The notes under the pieces: model-generated
The model's input: the letters and a program-made list of their open reading frames with translations, nothing else
Told to the model about the DNA's origin: nothing
The model's database searches: none
In this document: positions 42,486 through 50,682 of the stretch, piece by piece
Layout: every line of letters begins with the position of its first letter
How positions within the stretch are numbered: the first letter of the stretch is position 1
NCBI RefSeq assembly: GCF_900106745.1
Contig: NZ_FNNV01000002.1
Span: 1 to 64,000, forward strand
DNA from: Paenibacillus sp. CF384
Lineage (GTDB): Bacteria; Bacillota; Bacilli; Paenibacillales; Paenibacillaceae
DNA: 64,000 nucleotides
Direction: 5' to 3'
Made by a program: the position numbers and the translations under genes

Positions 42486-44852
42486 TTACTTAAGTTCCGC
42501 TACCGTTACGCCAGATCCGCCTTCACCGTATTTACCAAGGCGATAGCCCTTAACATGCTTATGTCTGCGCAAGAAATCGCTGATGCCTGAACGCAAGATG
42601 CCTGTTCCGTTGCCGTGGATAATATAAACCTGCCCGAAACCGGCCAAGAACGATTCGTCGAGGAATCGATCAACCTCCAGCATCGCTTCTTCCAGGTTCG
42701 TACCGCGCAAATCGAGCTCGGAGCGAACATTCTCATCGCGCGTCCGCTTGAGACTTGCTGCGATCTTAGGCTGCTGCGTCTTGCCGGATTCCGCGCGCTT
42801 CATAAGCTCCAAGTCGCTTAACGCCACTTTCATCTTAAGAATGCCCAGTTGAACAACCGCATCATTGCCATTAACCTCTACAACATGACCGCGCTGGCCA
42901 AGGCTGTATACCGTAACCTCATCGCCGCTTTCGATCCGCTGCGGCTTAGCCGCCTTGTTCTGCTGGCCTTTCGACGATTTGCTCTTCTCAGGCGTTGCTT
43001 CATCAAGCTTACGCCGCGCCTCGGTCAGCTTATGATCCTTAACCGCTGCGCCTTCCTCCTGCGCTAATTTGCGCAGGTCGGCAATGATTTGCTCGGCTTC
43101 GCGTTTCGCCTTGAGCATGACTTCACGCGCTTCGTCTTGCGCCTTTGCCAGCAGCTTCTCCCGCTGTTCATCGAACTTCTGGCGCTCACTCTCGTGACGA
43201 GCGCGTTCCGATTCCAGCTGTTTGCGAAGGGCTTCGGCCGTATTACGCTCTGCCTCGGCTCCAATCCGATTCTCTTCTAATGAAGCAATCATCGTTTCAA
43301 CGCGTACATCCTCTTCGCTGACCTCGCCGCGCGCGTGATCGATAATGCCGCGCTGCAAGCCAAGGCGCTCAGCAATTGCAAAAGCGTTGCTTCGTCCCGG
43401 AACCCCAATCAACAAGCGATAGGTTGGGCTGAGTGTCGCGATATCGAACTCCATGCTCGCATTGATGACACCTTTGCGGTTATAGGCATAAGCTTTCAAC
43501 TCGCTGTAGTGCGTCGTTGCAACGATACGGCACCCGAGCTTGTGCATGTGCTCCAGGATGGCGATAGCGAGCGCCGAACCTTCAGCAGGATCGGTACCCG
43601 CGCCAAGCTCATCAAGCAGGACAAGACTCTTCGGCGTCATATTTTTCAGAATGCGGATGATATTCGTAAGATGACTAGAGAACGTACTCAGATTCTGCTC
43701 GATGCTTTGCTCATCGCCGATATCCGCGTACAGCGCGTCAAACACGCATAGCTGACTGCCTTCTTCAGCTGGGACAAACAGACCGGACATGGCCATAAGG
43801 CTAAGCAGACCGATTGTTTTCAACGATACCGTCTTACCGCCCGTATTCGGACCGGTTACGATGATCGTCGTATAATCATTGCCAAGCTCGACATCAATCG
43901 GAACGACATGCTCGCGATCAATCAGGGGATGACGCCCGCGGCGCAGCTTGAAGTAACCCCGATTATTCATTCGAGGCAGCGTAGCACCCATCAAGTGAGC
44001 GAGACGCGCTTTGGCAAATGCAAAATCAAGCAGACCTAACAGCTCCAAATCGAGCAGCAAATCATCGGCGTATTCGGCCGTCAGCGCTGTTAATTTCTGA
44101 AGGATTTTCTCAATTTCACGTTCTTCGGCCAAACGCAGCTCACGCAGCTTATTGTTCAGCGCAACAACCGCTTCCGGCTCGATAAACAACGTGGCCCCGG
44201 AACCGGATTGATCGTGAATAATACCGCCGAAGCTGCCGCGGTATTCTTGTTTGACGGGAATCACATAGCGGTCATTCCGGATCGTAATGATGGATTCCTG
44301 CAGCATCTTCTGTACGGATGAAGAGCGAATCATGCTCTCCAGCTTCTCCCTCACACGACCTTCACCGCCGCGAAGCTCTCTGCGAATGGATGCCAGCTCG
44401 GCACTCGCGCTGTCCATCACTTCAGCCTGATCATCGATACACATCAAGATCGCATCTTCAAGTGCTTTGTGCTCCGTTAGCTGTTCAGCAGTAGCGGCAA
44501 GCAGCGGGATGGGATGATCGTCGTGCAGCGCATGAATATGTCGCTTCAGACGGCGCGAGCCTCTAACCGTCTCCGCGATTTCCAGCAGCTCCGCAGGATT
44601 CAGCGTTCCGCCGATCCGAGAGCGAAGAAGCGATGGTTTGATGTCGGCAATGCCTCCGAAAGGCGCGTTTCCTTTGAGACGGTCCGCTTTGTAAGCCTCA
44701 TCCGTCACTTCCAGCGCATGCTTCACATTTTCTAAGTCGGAGCTCGGATGAAGCGCATCCACGACTGATTTTCCAAGCGCGGTTGCGGCATGCTGTCCTA
44801 ATTTATATACAATTTTGGCATAATCCAGTGTTTGTAATATTTTATTGTCCAA
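42486..44852 (-). CDS. mutS2: Endonuclease MutS2
   Basis: A 788-residue MutS2 (Bacillus form 785). It lacks the mismatch-recognition domain of MutS, but has the clamp/core region, the ATPase with Walker A GPNTGGKT and the downstream LLDELGAGTD, a long coiled coil (about 520-630), and a C-terminal Smr nuclease domain (LDLRGTN ... HGNGTGILRSG). It acts on recombination intermediates or on stalled ribosomes. The start is TTG at 44852, with GAGAGGGGTG 7 bases upstream; the frame extends to 44906. It keeps the ancestral order before the DUF350 gene but is separated from zapA by three genes on the plus strand. Confidence 0.95.
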   Translation of the reverse strand: MDNKILQTLDYAKIVYKLGQHAATALGKSVVDALHPSSDLENVKHALEVTDEAYKADRLKGNAPFGGIADIKPSLLRSRIGGTLNPAELLEIAETVRGSRRLKRHIHALHDDHPIPLLAATAEQLTEHKALEDAILMCIDDQAEVMDSASAELASIRRELRGGEGRVREKLESMIRSSSVQKMLQESIITIRNDRYVIPVKQEYRGSFGGIIHDQSGSGATLFIEPEAVVALNNKLRELRLAEEREIEKILQKLTALTAEYADDLLLDLELLGLLDFAFAKARLAHLMGATLPRMNNRGYFKLRRGRHPLIDREHVVPIDVELGNDYTTIIVTGPNTGGKTVSLKTIGLLSLMAMSGLFVPAEEGSQLCVFDALYADIGDEQSIEQNLSTFSSHLTNIIRILKNMTPKSLVLLDELGAGTDPAEGSALAIAILEHMHKLGCRIVATTHYSELKAYAYNRKGVINASMEFDIATLSPTYRLLIGVPGRSNAFAIAERLGLQRGIIDHARGEVSEEDVRVETMIASLEENRIGAEAERNTAEALRKQLESERARHESERQKFDEQREKLLAKAQDEAREVMLKAKREAEQIIADLRKLAQEEGAAVKDHKLTEARRKLDEATPEKSKSSKGQQNKAAKPQRIESGDEVTVYSLGQRGHVVEVNGNDAVVQLGILKMKVALSDLELMKRAESGKTQQPKIAASLKRTRDENVRSELDLRGTNLEEAMLEVDRFLDESFLAGFGQVYIIHGNGTGILRSGISDFLRRHKHVKGYRLGKYGEGGSGVTVAELK

Positions 44853-45072
44853 GCGAGAACACCCCTCTCGTTTCCTATTATAGCCGAACAACGCGGTGTA
44901 TGCCACGATTCAGCGCTTCCATGAATGGAGTAAGCAAAAAAGGAAACAATACCTCTACACGAGAAGGTAAGCTTCTCCGAACACTGGCCAATGCTTTTGA
45001 TCCATGCGCCGATACGCGCCTAAGTGTGGTCAGGAGGCTTTTGTCAAAAAACTTTGTAGGAGGTTTTTCACT

Positions 45073-45426
45073 ATGCATTTCCTGGGTCACGTGGTCAGAT
45101 TCATTGTATCAGCGATCGTGTTAATGATTGTGGGCTATATTGTACCTCAATTTAGCGTAGGCGGTTTCTGGAGCGCGCTCTTCCTGGCGCTTGTCATCGC
45201 GGCTTTGGGCTGGATCATCGAGGGCATCTTCGGCAAACGCGTCTCGCCGTTTGGTCGAGGCATTGTCGGATTCCTGTGCAGCGCCCTTGTCATCTGGGTC
45301 GCGCAGTTCATAGTTGGCGGCGTTTCAGTTACTTGGCTGGGAGCCATACTGGCCGCCCTCGTAATCGGGATCATCGACTTGTTTATTCCGGTCAGCACCC
45401 CGTATGAAGCAGGACGTGAACATTAA
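45073..45426 (+). CDS. Small membrane protein, phage-holin-like (YvlD type)
   Basis: A 117-residue protein with four membrane helices, of the phage holin superfamily IV type, like Bacillus YvlD. The chromosomal context carries no phage gene, so it is not a lysis gene. The ATG at 45073 follows TAGGAGG by 9 bases. It stands alone on the plus strand. Its function is not known; relatives are induced by cell-envelope stress. Confidence 0.82.
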   Translation: MHFLGHVVRFIVSAIVLMIVGYIVPQFSVGGFWSALFLALVIAALGWIIEGIFGKRVSPFGRGIVGFLCSALVIWVAQFIVGGVSVTWLGAILAALVIGIIDLFIPVSTPYEAGREH

Positions 45427-45533
45427 GCTGCTGCTGCAGTAAAGCATTCAACAGATCGTCACAGTAATTTGTTTCCGGTAACGGTATACTAGAGGAGTTC
45501 ATAACTATCCGATTCATGAAGGAGCGTTCTCTA

Positions 45534-45923
45534 GTGAAAAAATTACTGCTCATGTCCTTTATGCTTGTTGCAGCCGTACTCGTCTTAGCCGCATGCGGTT
45601 CGAAAAGTTCCGACACTAACAATTCAACTGGTTCCGGCGTAGAAGAAACCGGTACAGCTGCTTCTGCAAGCATCGTAATCAAGGCATCGCGTTTCGAGTT
45701 CGATCAACCGGTTTACAAGATCAAGAAAGGCGAGCCGACTGAAATTACGCTGGAATCCGAAGATGGCGTACACAACATGGAAGCACCTGACCTGAACCTT
45801 ACGGTTAACAGCGGCAAACCGAAAGTCGTCACATTGAATGATGCAGGGGAATACGAATTCCATTGCGACATTATGTGCGGCACAGGCCATTCCAAAATGA
45901 TTGCCAAAATCATCGTCGAGTAG
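45534..45923 (+). CDS. CuA-domain lipoprotein
   Basis: A 129-residue lipoprotein; the signal peptide ends in the lipobox LAAC (Cys at about 19). The mature part is a cupredoxin. The binuclear CuA ligands of cytochrome oxidase subunit II are present: an upstream His (EDGVHNMEAP), then CDIMCGTGHSKM, which gives C-x3-C-x3-H-x2-M. Stand-alone CuA lipoproteins may serve electron transfer or copper delivery. The GTG at 45534 is preferred, since AAGGAG is 9 bases upstream of it. It has its own terminator. Confidence 0.85.
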   Translation: MKKLLLMSFMLVAAVLVLAACGSKSSDTNNSTGSGVEETGTAASASIVIKASRFEFDQPVYKIKKGEPTEITLESEDGVHNMEAPDLNLTVNSGKPKVVTLNDAGEYEFHCDIMCGTGHSKMIAKIIVE

Positions 45924-45954
45924 ACCGGCTTGCTCCGCTTATCGAATGAATACC

Positions 45955-45992
45955 AATAACCCGTTCAGTATGTGCTGAACGGGTTATTTCTT
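45955..45992 (+). terminator. Terminator of the CuA lipoprotein gene
   Basis: A 14-bp perfect stem (45955-45968 with 45975-45988) and a T-rich tail. Confidence 0.9.
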
Positions 45993-46170
45993 ATTCCAAT
46001 ATATAATGCACTCTATCAGGAATACTGATGAAGGCCATTTTGGGAGCGACTTGGCGGTATATATCCGTTTTGATGTTAGCATCTTATAAGAAAGACTTAT
46101 AACTCTGCTATTCCACCGGCGTATGTTGTTTGCTACGATGTTTGCAACGATAACGAAGAGGGTGGACTTC

Positions 46171-46851
46171 ATGATTACAGTAGATGGACGAGTAGTAATG
46201 ATAACAGGTGCGGGCACAGGTCTTGGCCGAGCGACAGCGATCGATTTTGCACGTGAGGGGGCTCAAGTTGTGCTCCTAGGTCGACGCCAAGGGAAGCTCG
46301 AGGAAACAGCTGCACTCATCGAGGAAGTCCGTCCGGGCAGCAATGCTCTGGTTCTTGTCTGTGATATTGCCAGCGGAGCGGCTGTACAAGCTGCAGTCCG
46401 GCAAGCGATAGAAACCTTGGGTCGCGTAGATATTCTTATTAATAATGCTGCGGCTTTAGAGCCCGGACGCGTCATTGAACTCACTTCTGAGGAATGGGCA
46501 ACTCAGATCAGCATTAACCTGACAGGACCTTTTCTCATGACCAATGCCGTATTGCCTTCCATGCGTGAAGCCAGGTACGGAAGGATTATTAATATCACAT
46601 CGGGTTTGGCGTCAAACGGAGCCGGCGGATATGCCGCTTACAGCGCATCCAAGGCAGGGTTAGAGTCGCTAACACGAACAACAGCGGATGAAGAGCATGA
46701 ATACGGCATTCTTGTGAATGCCTTTAATCCCGGTACCATCCGTTCCGAGATGCATGCAACCGGCAAGGACCCGCATCAAGTGACCGGCGATCTGCTGCGC
46801 TTGGCGGCTTTGCCATCTGATGGAGCGACAGGAGCCATTATTGCTTATTAA
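46171..46851 (+). CDS. Short-chain dehydrogenase/reductase
   Basis: A 226-residue SDR. TGAGTGLG binds the cofactor, NNAA follows, and the catalytic triad is Ser (NITSG), YSASK. The ATG at 46171 follows GAAGAGGGTGG. It is close to 3-oxoacyl-ACP reductase-like SDRs, but the substrate is unknown. It converges on the giant zapA gene, with a terminator between them. Confidence 0.88.
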   Translation: MITVDGRVVMITGAGTGLGRATAIDFAREGAQVVLLGRRQGKLEETAALIEEVRPGSNALVLVCDIASGAAVQAAVRQAIETLGRVDILINNAAALEPGRVIELTSEEWATQISINLTGPFLMTNAVLPSMREARYGRIINITSGLASNGAGGYAAYSASKAGLESLTRTTADEEHEYGILVNAFNPGTIRSEMHATGKDPHQVTGDLLRLAALPSDGATGAIIAY

Positions 46852-46859
46852 AATGAAAA

Positions 46860-46918
46860 AGAGGGCTGTGCTGCACGCGGGTTTCGATTTCGAAACCGGC
46901 GTACCGCACAGCCCTCTT
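46860..46918. terminator. Bidirectional terminator SDR / zapA
   Basis: An 11-bp outer stem (GAGGGCTGTGC, 46861-46871 with 46906-46916) and an inner stem GGTTTCG/CGAAACC, between two convergent genes. Confidence 0.88.
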
Positions 46919-46928
46919 CTTCTCTTAT

Positions 46929-49900
46929 CTAATCGACTTCAAGAAGTGCAATCCATTCATTGTACTCCGTCTGAAGCTTCGAGTATTCGACCTTAAGCTT
47001 GCCATGTTCGATTTGAAGCTGATCATGGGTGGCTTGCAGTTCATGGACTGAGGAAAGTGATGCTTCCAGCTCTTCGAGCCTTGAGCTGATCTGCGCGGCT
47101 TGCGCCTTCGCTTTCTCCGCTTCTTCCTCGCTCAACAGGAGCTGTTCCAGCAAACCTGCTTCCGCTTCGGCATGTGCCGCAGCTTGCTGCTTGGCTAGCG
47201 TAATTTCCGAGTCCGCTGCATGCATCTGATCCATTAGTTTCACATTAGCTTCGTCGGCAATCCGCTCCGCTTCGGCCATTTGCTGCCGTGCCTCTCGCAT
47301 GAAGTCAGCCGCGCGATCGTCTGCAGCTTGCAGACGATCTGCCAGCTGCTCGTTCCGCTCCTCCAACAGCTTCGCTTCGCGCATGATGCGCTCATGTTGT
47401 TCTTCCAGCATCAATTGTCCCAGCTGGCTTTCTTCCACAGCCTGCTGCGCTGCCTTCAGTTCGCTGCGCAGTACATCCAGCTGCTCTTCCTGCTGTTGAA
47501 TCGCTGCGCTGCGGCGGCTTTCCTTCTGCTCCTGATCGGCAAGCCATTGCTCCGCTTGTTCAGCTCTGCTCTCATGTTCACGAAGTTCCTGTTCAAGGCG
47601 TGCCGCCTTGGAACGCAGTGCCTCTCCCTCTTCTGCCATTTCCAGCTCGAGCAGTTCGGTCTTCTCTTGTTCCTGGGCAAGCTGTTCTTGCATGGAACGA
47701 AGCATCTTGCGCATCTCTTCAAGCTGCGAAGCGAGCTGATCGCGCTCTTGCTGCCATGCGTGCTCGCGGTTCTGTTGCTCAGCCGAGAGTGAGAGATAAC
47801 GGCTCTCCGCATCTGCACGGCCGGCTTCGAGTTCCCGCTTGAAGGCAGCTGTGATGGAGGCTGCTTCCGCTTCGCCTTCTTGAATCGCCTGATCCAGCAG
47901 AAATTGTGCTGTCGCCCGCTCCTGCTCTAACTGCACGGCGGCGGCTGTCTGTTCCCGCTCCAAGAGGGCGGCTGCTTCTGCCTGAGCCTGTTCGAGCTCT
48001 TCGCTTGCAGCTTTGCTCTGCTCGACCAGCTTCGCTTCGGCTGTAACAGCTTGCTCGACAGCTCGCTCGGCCTCGCCGCGCATCCGCTCTAAACGCTCGC
48101 GAGCCACCTGACGAATACGTTCCACATCTGCCTCTGCGGTGATCCGCACCTGCTCGATTCGAGCTTGCATCTCCAATCTCGTCTCTTCCAGCTGTCCGGC
48201 TGCTGCTTCCGCGGTTGCTTCCTGCAGCGACCGTTCCTTCTGCAGCTCTTCTTGATGAATCGCATGCAGCTGCTTAAGTTCAACTGCTGTATATTCTCGC
48301 TCCTGAGCAAGCTCTGCTTGAGCTGCTTCACGCACTTGCTCCAGCTGCGCTTCCATGGCGAATTTCGTGCGCTCCAACTCTTCGCGCGCTTCGATTACAG
48401 CCAGCGACTGCGATTCCACTTCCAGCTCCAGCGTAAGCTGCAGCTCCTCGAGCTCTGCGCGATGAGCATCGCGCAGTTCAGTAAGCTTAGCTTCCGCTGC
48501 TTCGAGCTCGCTTGCGAGCTTAGTTGCTGCAGCTTCGCGCTCAGCTTGCAGAGTTGCTTCTGCTGCTTCGCGTTCACTAGCCAGCTTCGCTTCTGCTGCT
48601 TCAAGCTCACTAGCCAGCACTGCTTCCACGGCCTCGAGCTCGCTTGCCAGCTTAGTTGCTGCAGCTTCGCGTTCAGCATGCAGAGTCGCTGCTGCGACTT
48701 CGCGTTCACTAGTCAGCTTCGTTTCCGCTGCTTCAAGTTCACTAGCCAGCACAGCTTCCAAGGCTTCAAGCTCGCTTGCGAGTTTAGACGCTGCTGCCTC
48801 ACGTTCAGCTTGCAAATTCGCTGCTGCTGTTTCACGTTCACTTGCCAGTCTCGCTTCTGCCGCTTCAAGTTCACTAGCAAGCTTAGCTGCTGCCTCACGC
48901 TCAGCTTGCAGATTCGCTTCAGCGACTTCGCGCTCACTTGCCAGTCTCGCTTCTGCTGCTTGAATCGTTTGCTCCATTCGACCTTGCAATGTCGAGCTAA
49001 CCAGCTCCAGCTCTTCATGAGCGGCTTCTTGCTCACGATCGAACTCTTCCTGAAGCTGCTCAAGAGCTTTACGCGAAGCTTCTCTTACCGCTTCCAATTC
49101 CGCTTCGAGCTCCGTGCGTACGCGCTCTAGCTCTGCTTGAGATGCGGACTGCTCACTTTCACGCTCAGCAGTCAGTTCCACCCACACCCGCTCGAGTTCT
49201 GCTTGCGAAGCATTCAATTCACTTGTATGTTTCTCATCGAGTTCTGTTCTTGCTTGCGCAAACTCAGCACGAGCCGCTTCTAACTCACTTGTTAGTTTCG
49301 CAGCCCATTCCGCACTCACACGTGCAAGTTCCTCTTGCGCTGCTTCCTGCTCGAACGAAATCTCTGCCAGCAGCTCTGCTCTTGTACGCTCAAGCTGCTC
49401 GACGGAGGCGGCTTGCTCGCTTTCCAGCTTCGTTGTCAGCTCCTGCTGGATTCGTGCAAGCTCCGAATGGGCTGCTGCTTGCTCGTTTTCCAGCTTCGCA
49501 GTCAGCTCCGCCTGAACTCGTGCCAATTCCGCTTGCGCTGCAGTATGCTCGCTTTCACGTTCTTCTTGCAATAGAACCAGCTCTAAACGCGCTGTTTCTT
49601 GTGCATCCTCACGTTCCGCAATAAGCTCCGCTCTTACTCGCTCAAGCTCAGCTCGCGCTTCCTCTTGCTCACGCACAAGCTCCGCCTTCAAGCGCTCGAT
49701 CTCTGCTCGCGAAGCCTCTTGCTCGATCTCGCGCTCCGCCATCACGCGCAGCTGCTCCTCGAGCGCAGCTTCCTGCTCGCTCGCCAGCTTCGCTTCCGCT
49801 GCGCTGATCGCTTGCTCCAAGCGCCCTTGCAGCATCGCGCTTGTCCGCTCCAGCTCCTCGCGCGCAGCCTCTACCGCCGCTTCCGCATCCTCTTGCTCCG

Positions 49901-50483
49901 CGGCAAGCGCCTTCTCCGCACTCGCTCGCTCCGCGACTAGCGTCTCCTCCGCAGCCGCCAGCGCAGCGGCCAGCGCCTTCTCCGCACTCGCTCGCTCCGC
50001 GACTAGCGTCTCTTCTGCTCTCGCCCGCTCCGCGGCCAGCGTCTCCTCCGCAGCAGCCAGCGCAGCGGCAAGCGCCCGCTCCGCACCAGCCCGCTCCGCG
50101 ACTAGCCTCGCCTCCGCACTCGCCTTCTCCGCGATTAGCTCCGCTTCCGCGCTCAACCGCTCAGCATCGAGCTGGCCGTGCAGCGTATCCACGATCAGCT
50201 TCGCCTGCTCGAGCTCCGCTACGGCAGCTTTGCGGCGCTCCTCGGTTTCGTGCATCCGCTCATTTTCGACTCGTAATCTAAAAACATCTTCAGCCATATG
50301 TACTGCAGCAAGCATCGCAAGCTTAGGCACATCCAGTCGTGGATAGCCCTTAGCCAGCTTATTCATATTCTCGTCAACAAGCGCTGCAACGCGCTTGATA
50401 TAGTCAGGATTATTGTGACCAGCTAATTTGAATTGATTTCCAAATATATCAACAGTTACACGTGTCCGATCGGCAGCGTTCAT
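46929..50483 (-). CDS. zapA: ZapA-domain protein with a giant coiled-coil extension
   Basis: The first about 85 residues are a normal ZapA domain: RVTVDIFGNQFKLAG, then ALVDENMNKLAKGYPRLD and AAVHMAEDVFRLR. ZapA bundles FtsZ at the division site and is usually about 85-140 residues; this protein has 1184. The rest is one coiled coil very rich in Ala, Glu, Leu and Arg. Long tracts repeat with an 11- or 22-residue period, for example seven consecutive 22-residue units (about 49065-49527) starting L-A/E-R, and LASE.EAAEAK-type hendecads (about 48480-48960). The ATG at 50483 follows TAGGAGGA by about 9 bases. It follows pheT as in Bacillus, but rnhC is absent. Bases 48165-49130 on the other strand are an open shadow frame caused by the repeats. 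Confidence 0.88.
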   Translation of the reverse strand: MNAADRTRVTVDIFGNQFKLAGHNNPDYIKRVAALVDENMNKLAKGYPRLDVPKLAMLAAVHMAEDVFRLRVENERMHETEERRKAAVAELEQAKLIVDTLHGQLDAERLSAEAELIAEKASAEARLVAERAGAERALAAALAAAEETLAAERARAEETLVAERASAEKALAAALAAAEETLVAERASAEKALAAEQEDAEAAVEAAREELERTSAMLQGRLEQAISAAEAKLASEQEAALEEQLRVMAEREIEQEASRAEIERLKAELVREQEEARAELERVRAELIAEREDAQETARLELVLLQEERESEHTAAQAELARVQAELTAKLENEQAAAHSELARIQQELTTKLESEQAASVEQLERTRAELLAEISFEQEAAQEELARVSAEWAAKLTSELEAARAEFAQARTELDEKHTSELNASQAELERVWVELTAERESEQSASQAELERVRTELEAELEAVREASRKALEQLQEEFDREQEAAHEELELVSSTLQGRMEQTIQAAEARLASEREVAEANLQAEREAAAKLASELEAAEARLASERETAAANLQAEREAAASKLASELEALEAVLASELEAAETKLTSEREVAAATLHAEREAAATKLASELEAVEAVLASELEAAEAKLASEREAAEATLQAEREAAATKLASELEAAEAKLTELRDAHRAELEELQLTLELEVESQSLAVIEAREELERTKFAMEAQLEQVREAAQAELAQEREYTAVELKQLHAIHQEELQKERSLQEATAEAAAGQLEETRLEMQARIEQVRITAEADVERIRQVARERLERMRGEAERAVEQAVTAEAKLVEQSKAASEELEQAQAEAAALLEREQTAAAVQLEQERATAQFLLDQAIQEGEAEAASITAAFKRELEAGRADAESRYLSLSAEQQNREHAWQQERDQLASQLEEMRKMLRSMQEQLAQEQEKTELLELEMAEEGEALRSKAARLEQELREHESRAEQAEQWLADQEQKESRRSAAIQQQEEQLDVLRSELKAAQQAVEESQLGQLMLEEQHERIMREAKLLEERNEQLADRLQAADDRAADFMREARQQMAEAERIADEANVKLMDQMHAADSEITLAKQQAAAHAEAEAGLLEQLLLSEEEAEKAKAQAAQISSRLEELEASLSSVHELQATHDQLQIEHGKLKVEYSKLQTEYNEWIALLEVD

Positions 50484-50624
50484 GAGGGCATGTCCTCCTA
50501 TAGGTTCAAGGGTGAAAAATGAGTTCAATGCGACAATCGTTGCCTTCTTCCACTTCTAAAGCATGCCGGGCAAGACTTACTGTACAAGCTTTCTCATGCC
50601 GATAATCCAGCAAAATAGAATAAA

Positions 50625-50666
50625 GCCGCACCGAGATTTGTTCGCAAGGAACTAATTCGATGCGGC
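50625..50666 (-). terminator. Terminator after pheT
   Basis: Imperfect stem of about 10 bp (GCCGCATCGA / CTCGGTGCGGC) followed by a T-rich stretch TTTATTCTATTTT on the minus strand. It makes zapA a separate unit from pheST. Confidence 0.7.
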
Positions 50667-50682
50667 AAAGGTCAACTCCTGC

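Noticed and set aside
45073-45426. Prophage remnant, because of the holin-like protein
   Set aside because: No other phage gene is nearby; YvlD-type proteins are ordinary chromosomal membrane proteins.
48165-49130. Long plus-strand ORF of 321 codons antisense to zapA
   Set aside because: It is a shadow of the Ala/Glu-rich repeat; its product is a monotonous Phe/Leu/Cys/Ser-rich string and there is no ribosome site.
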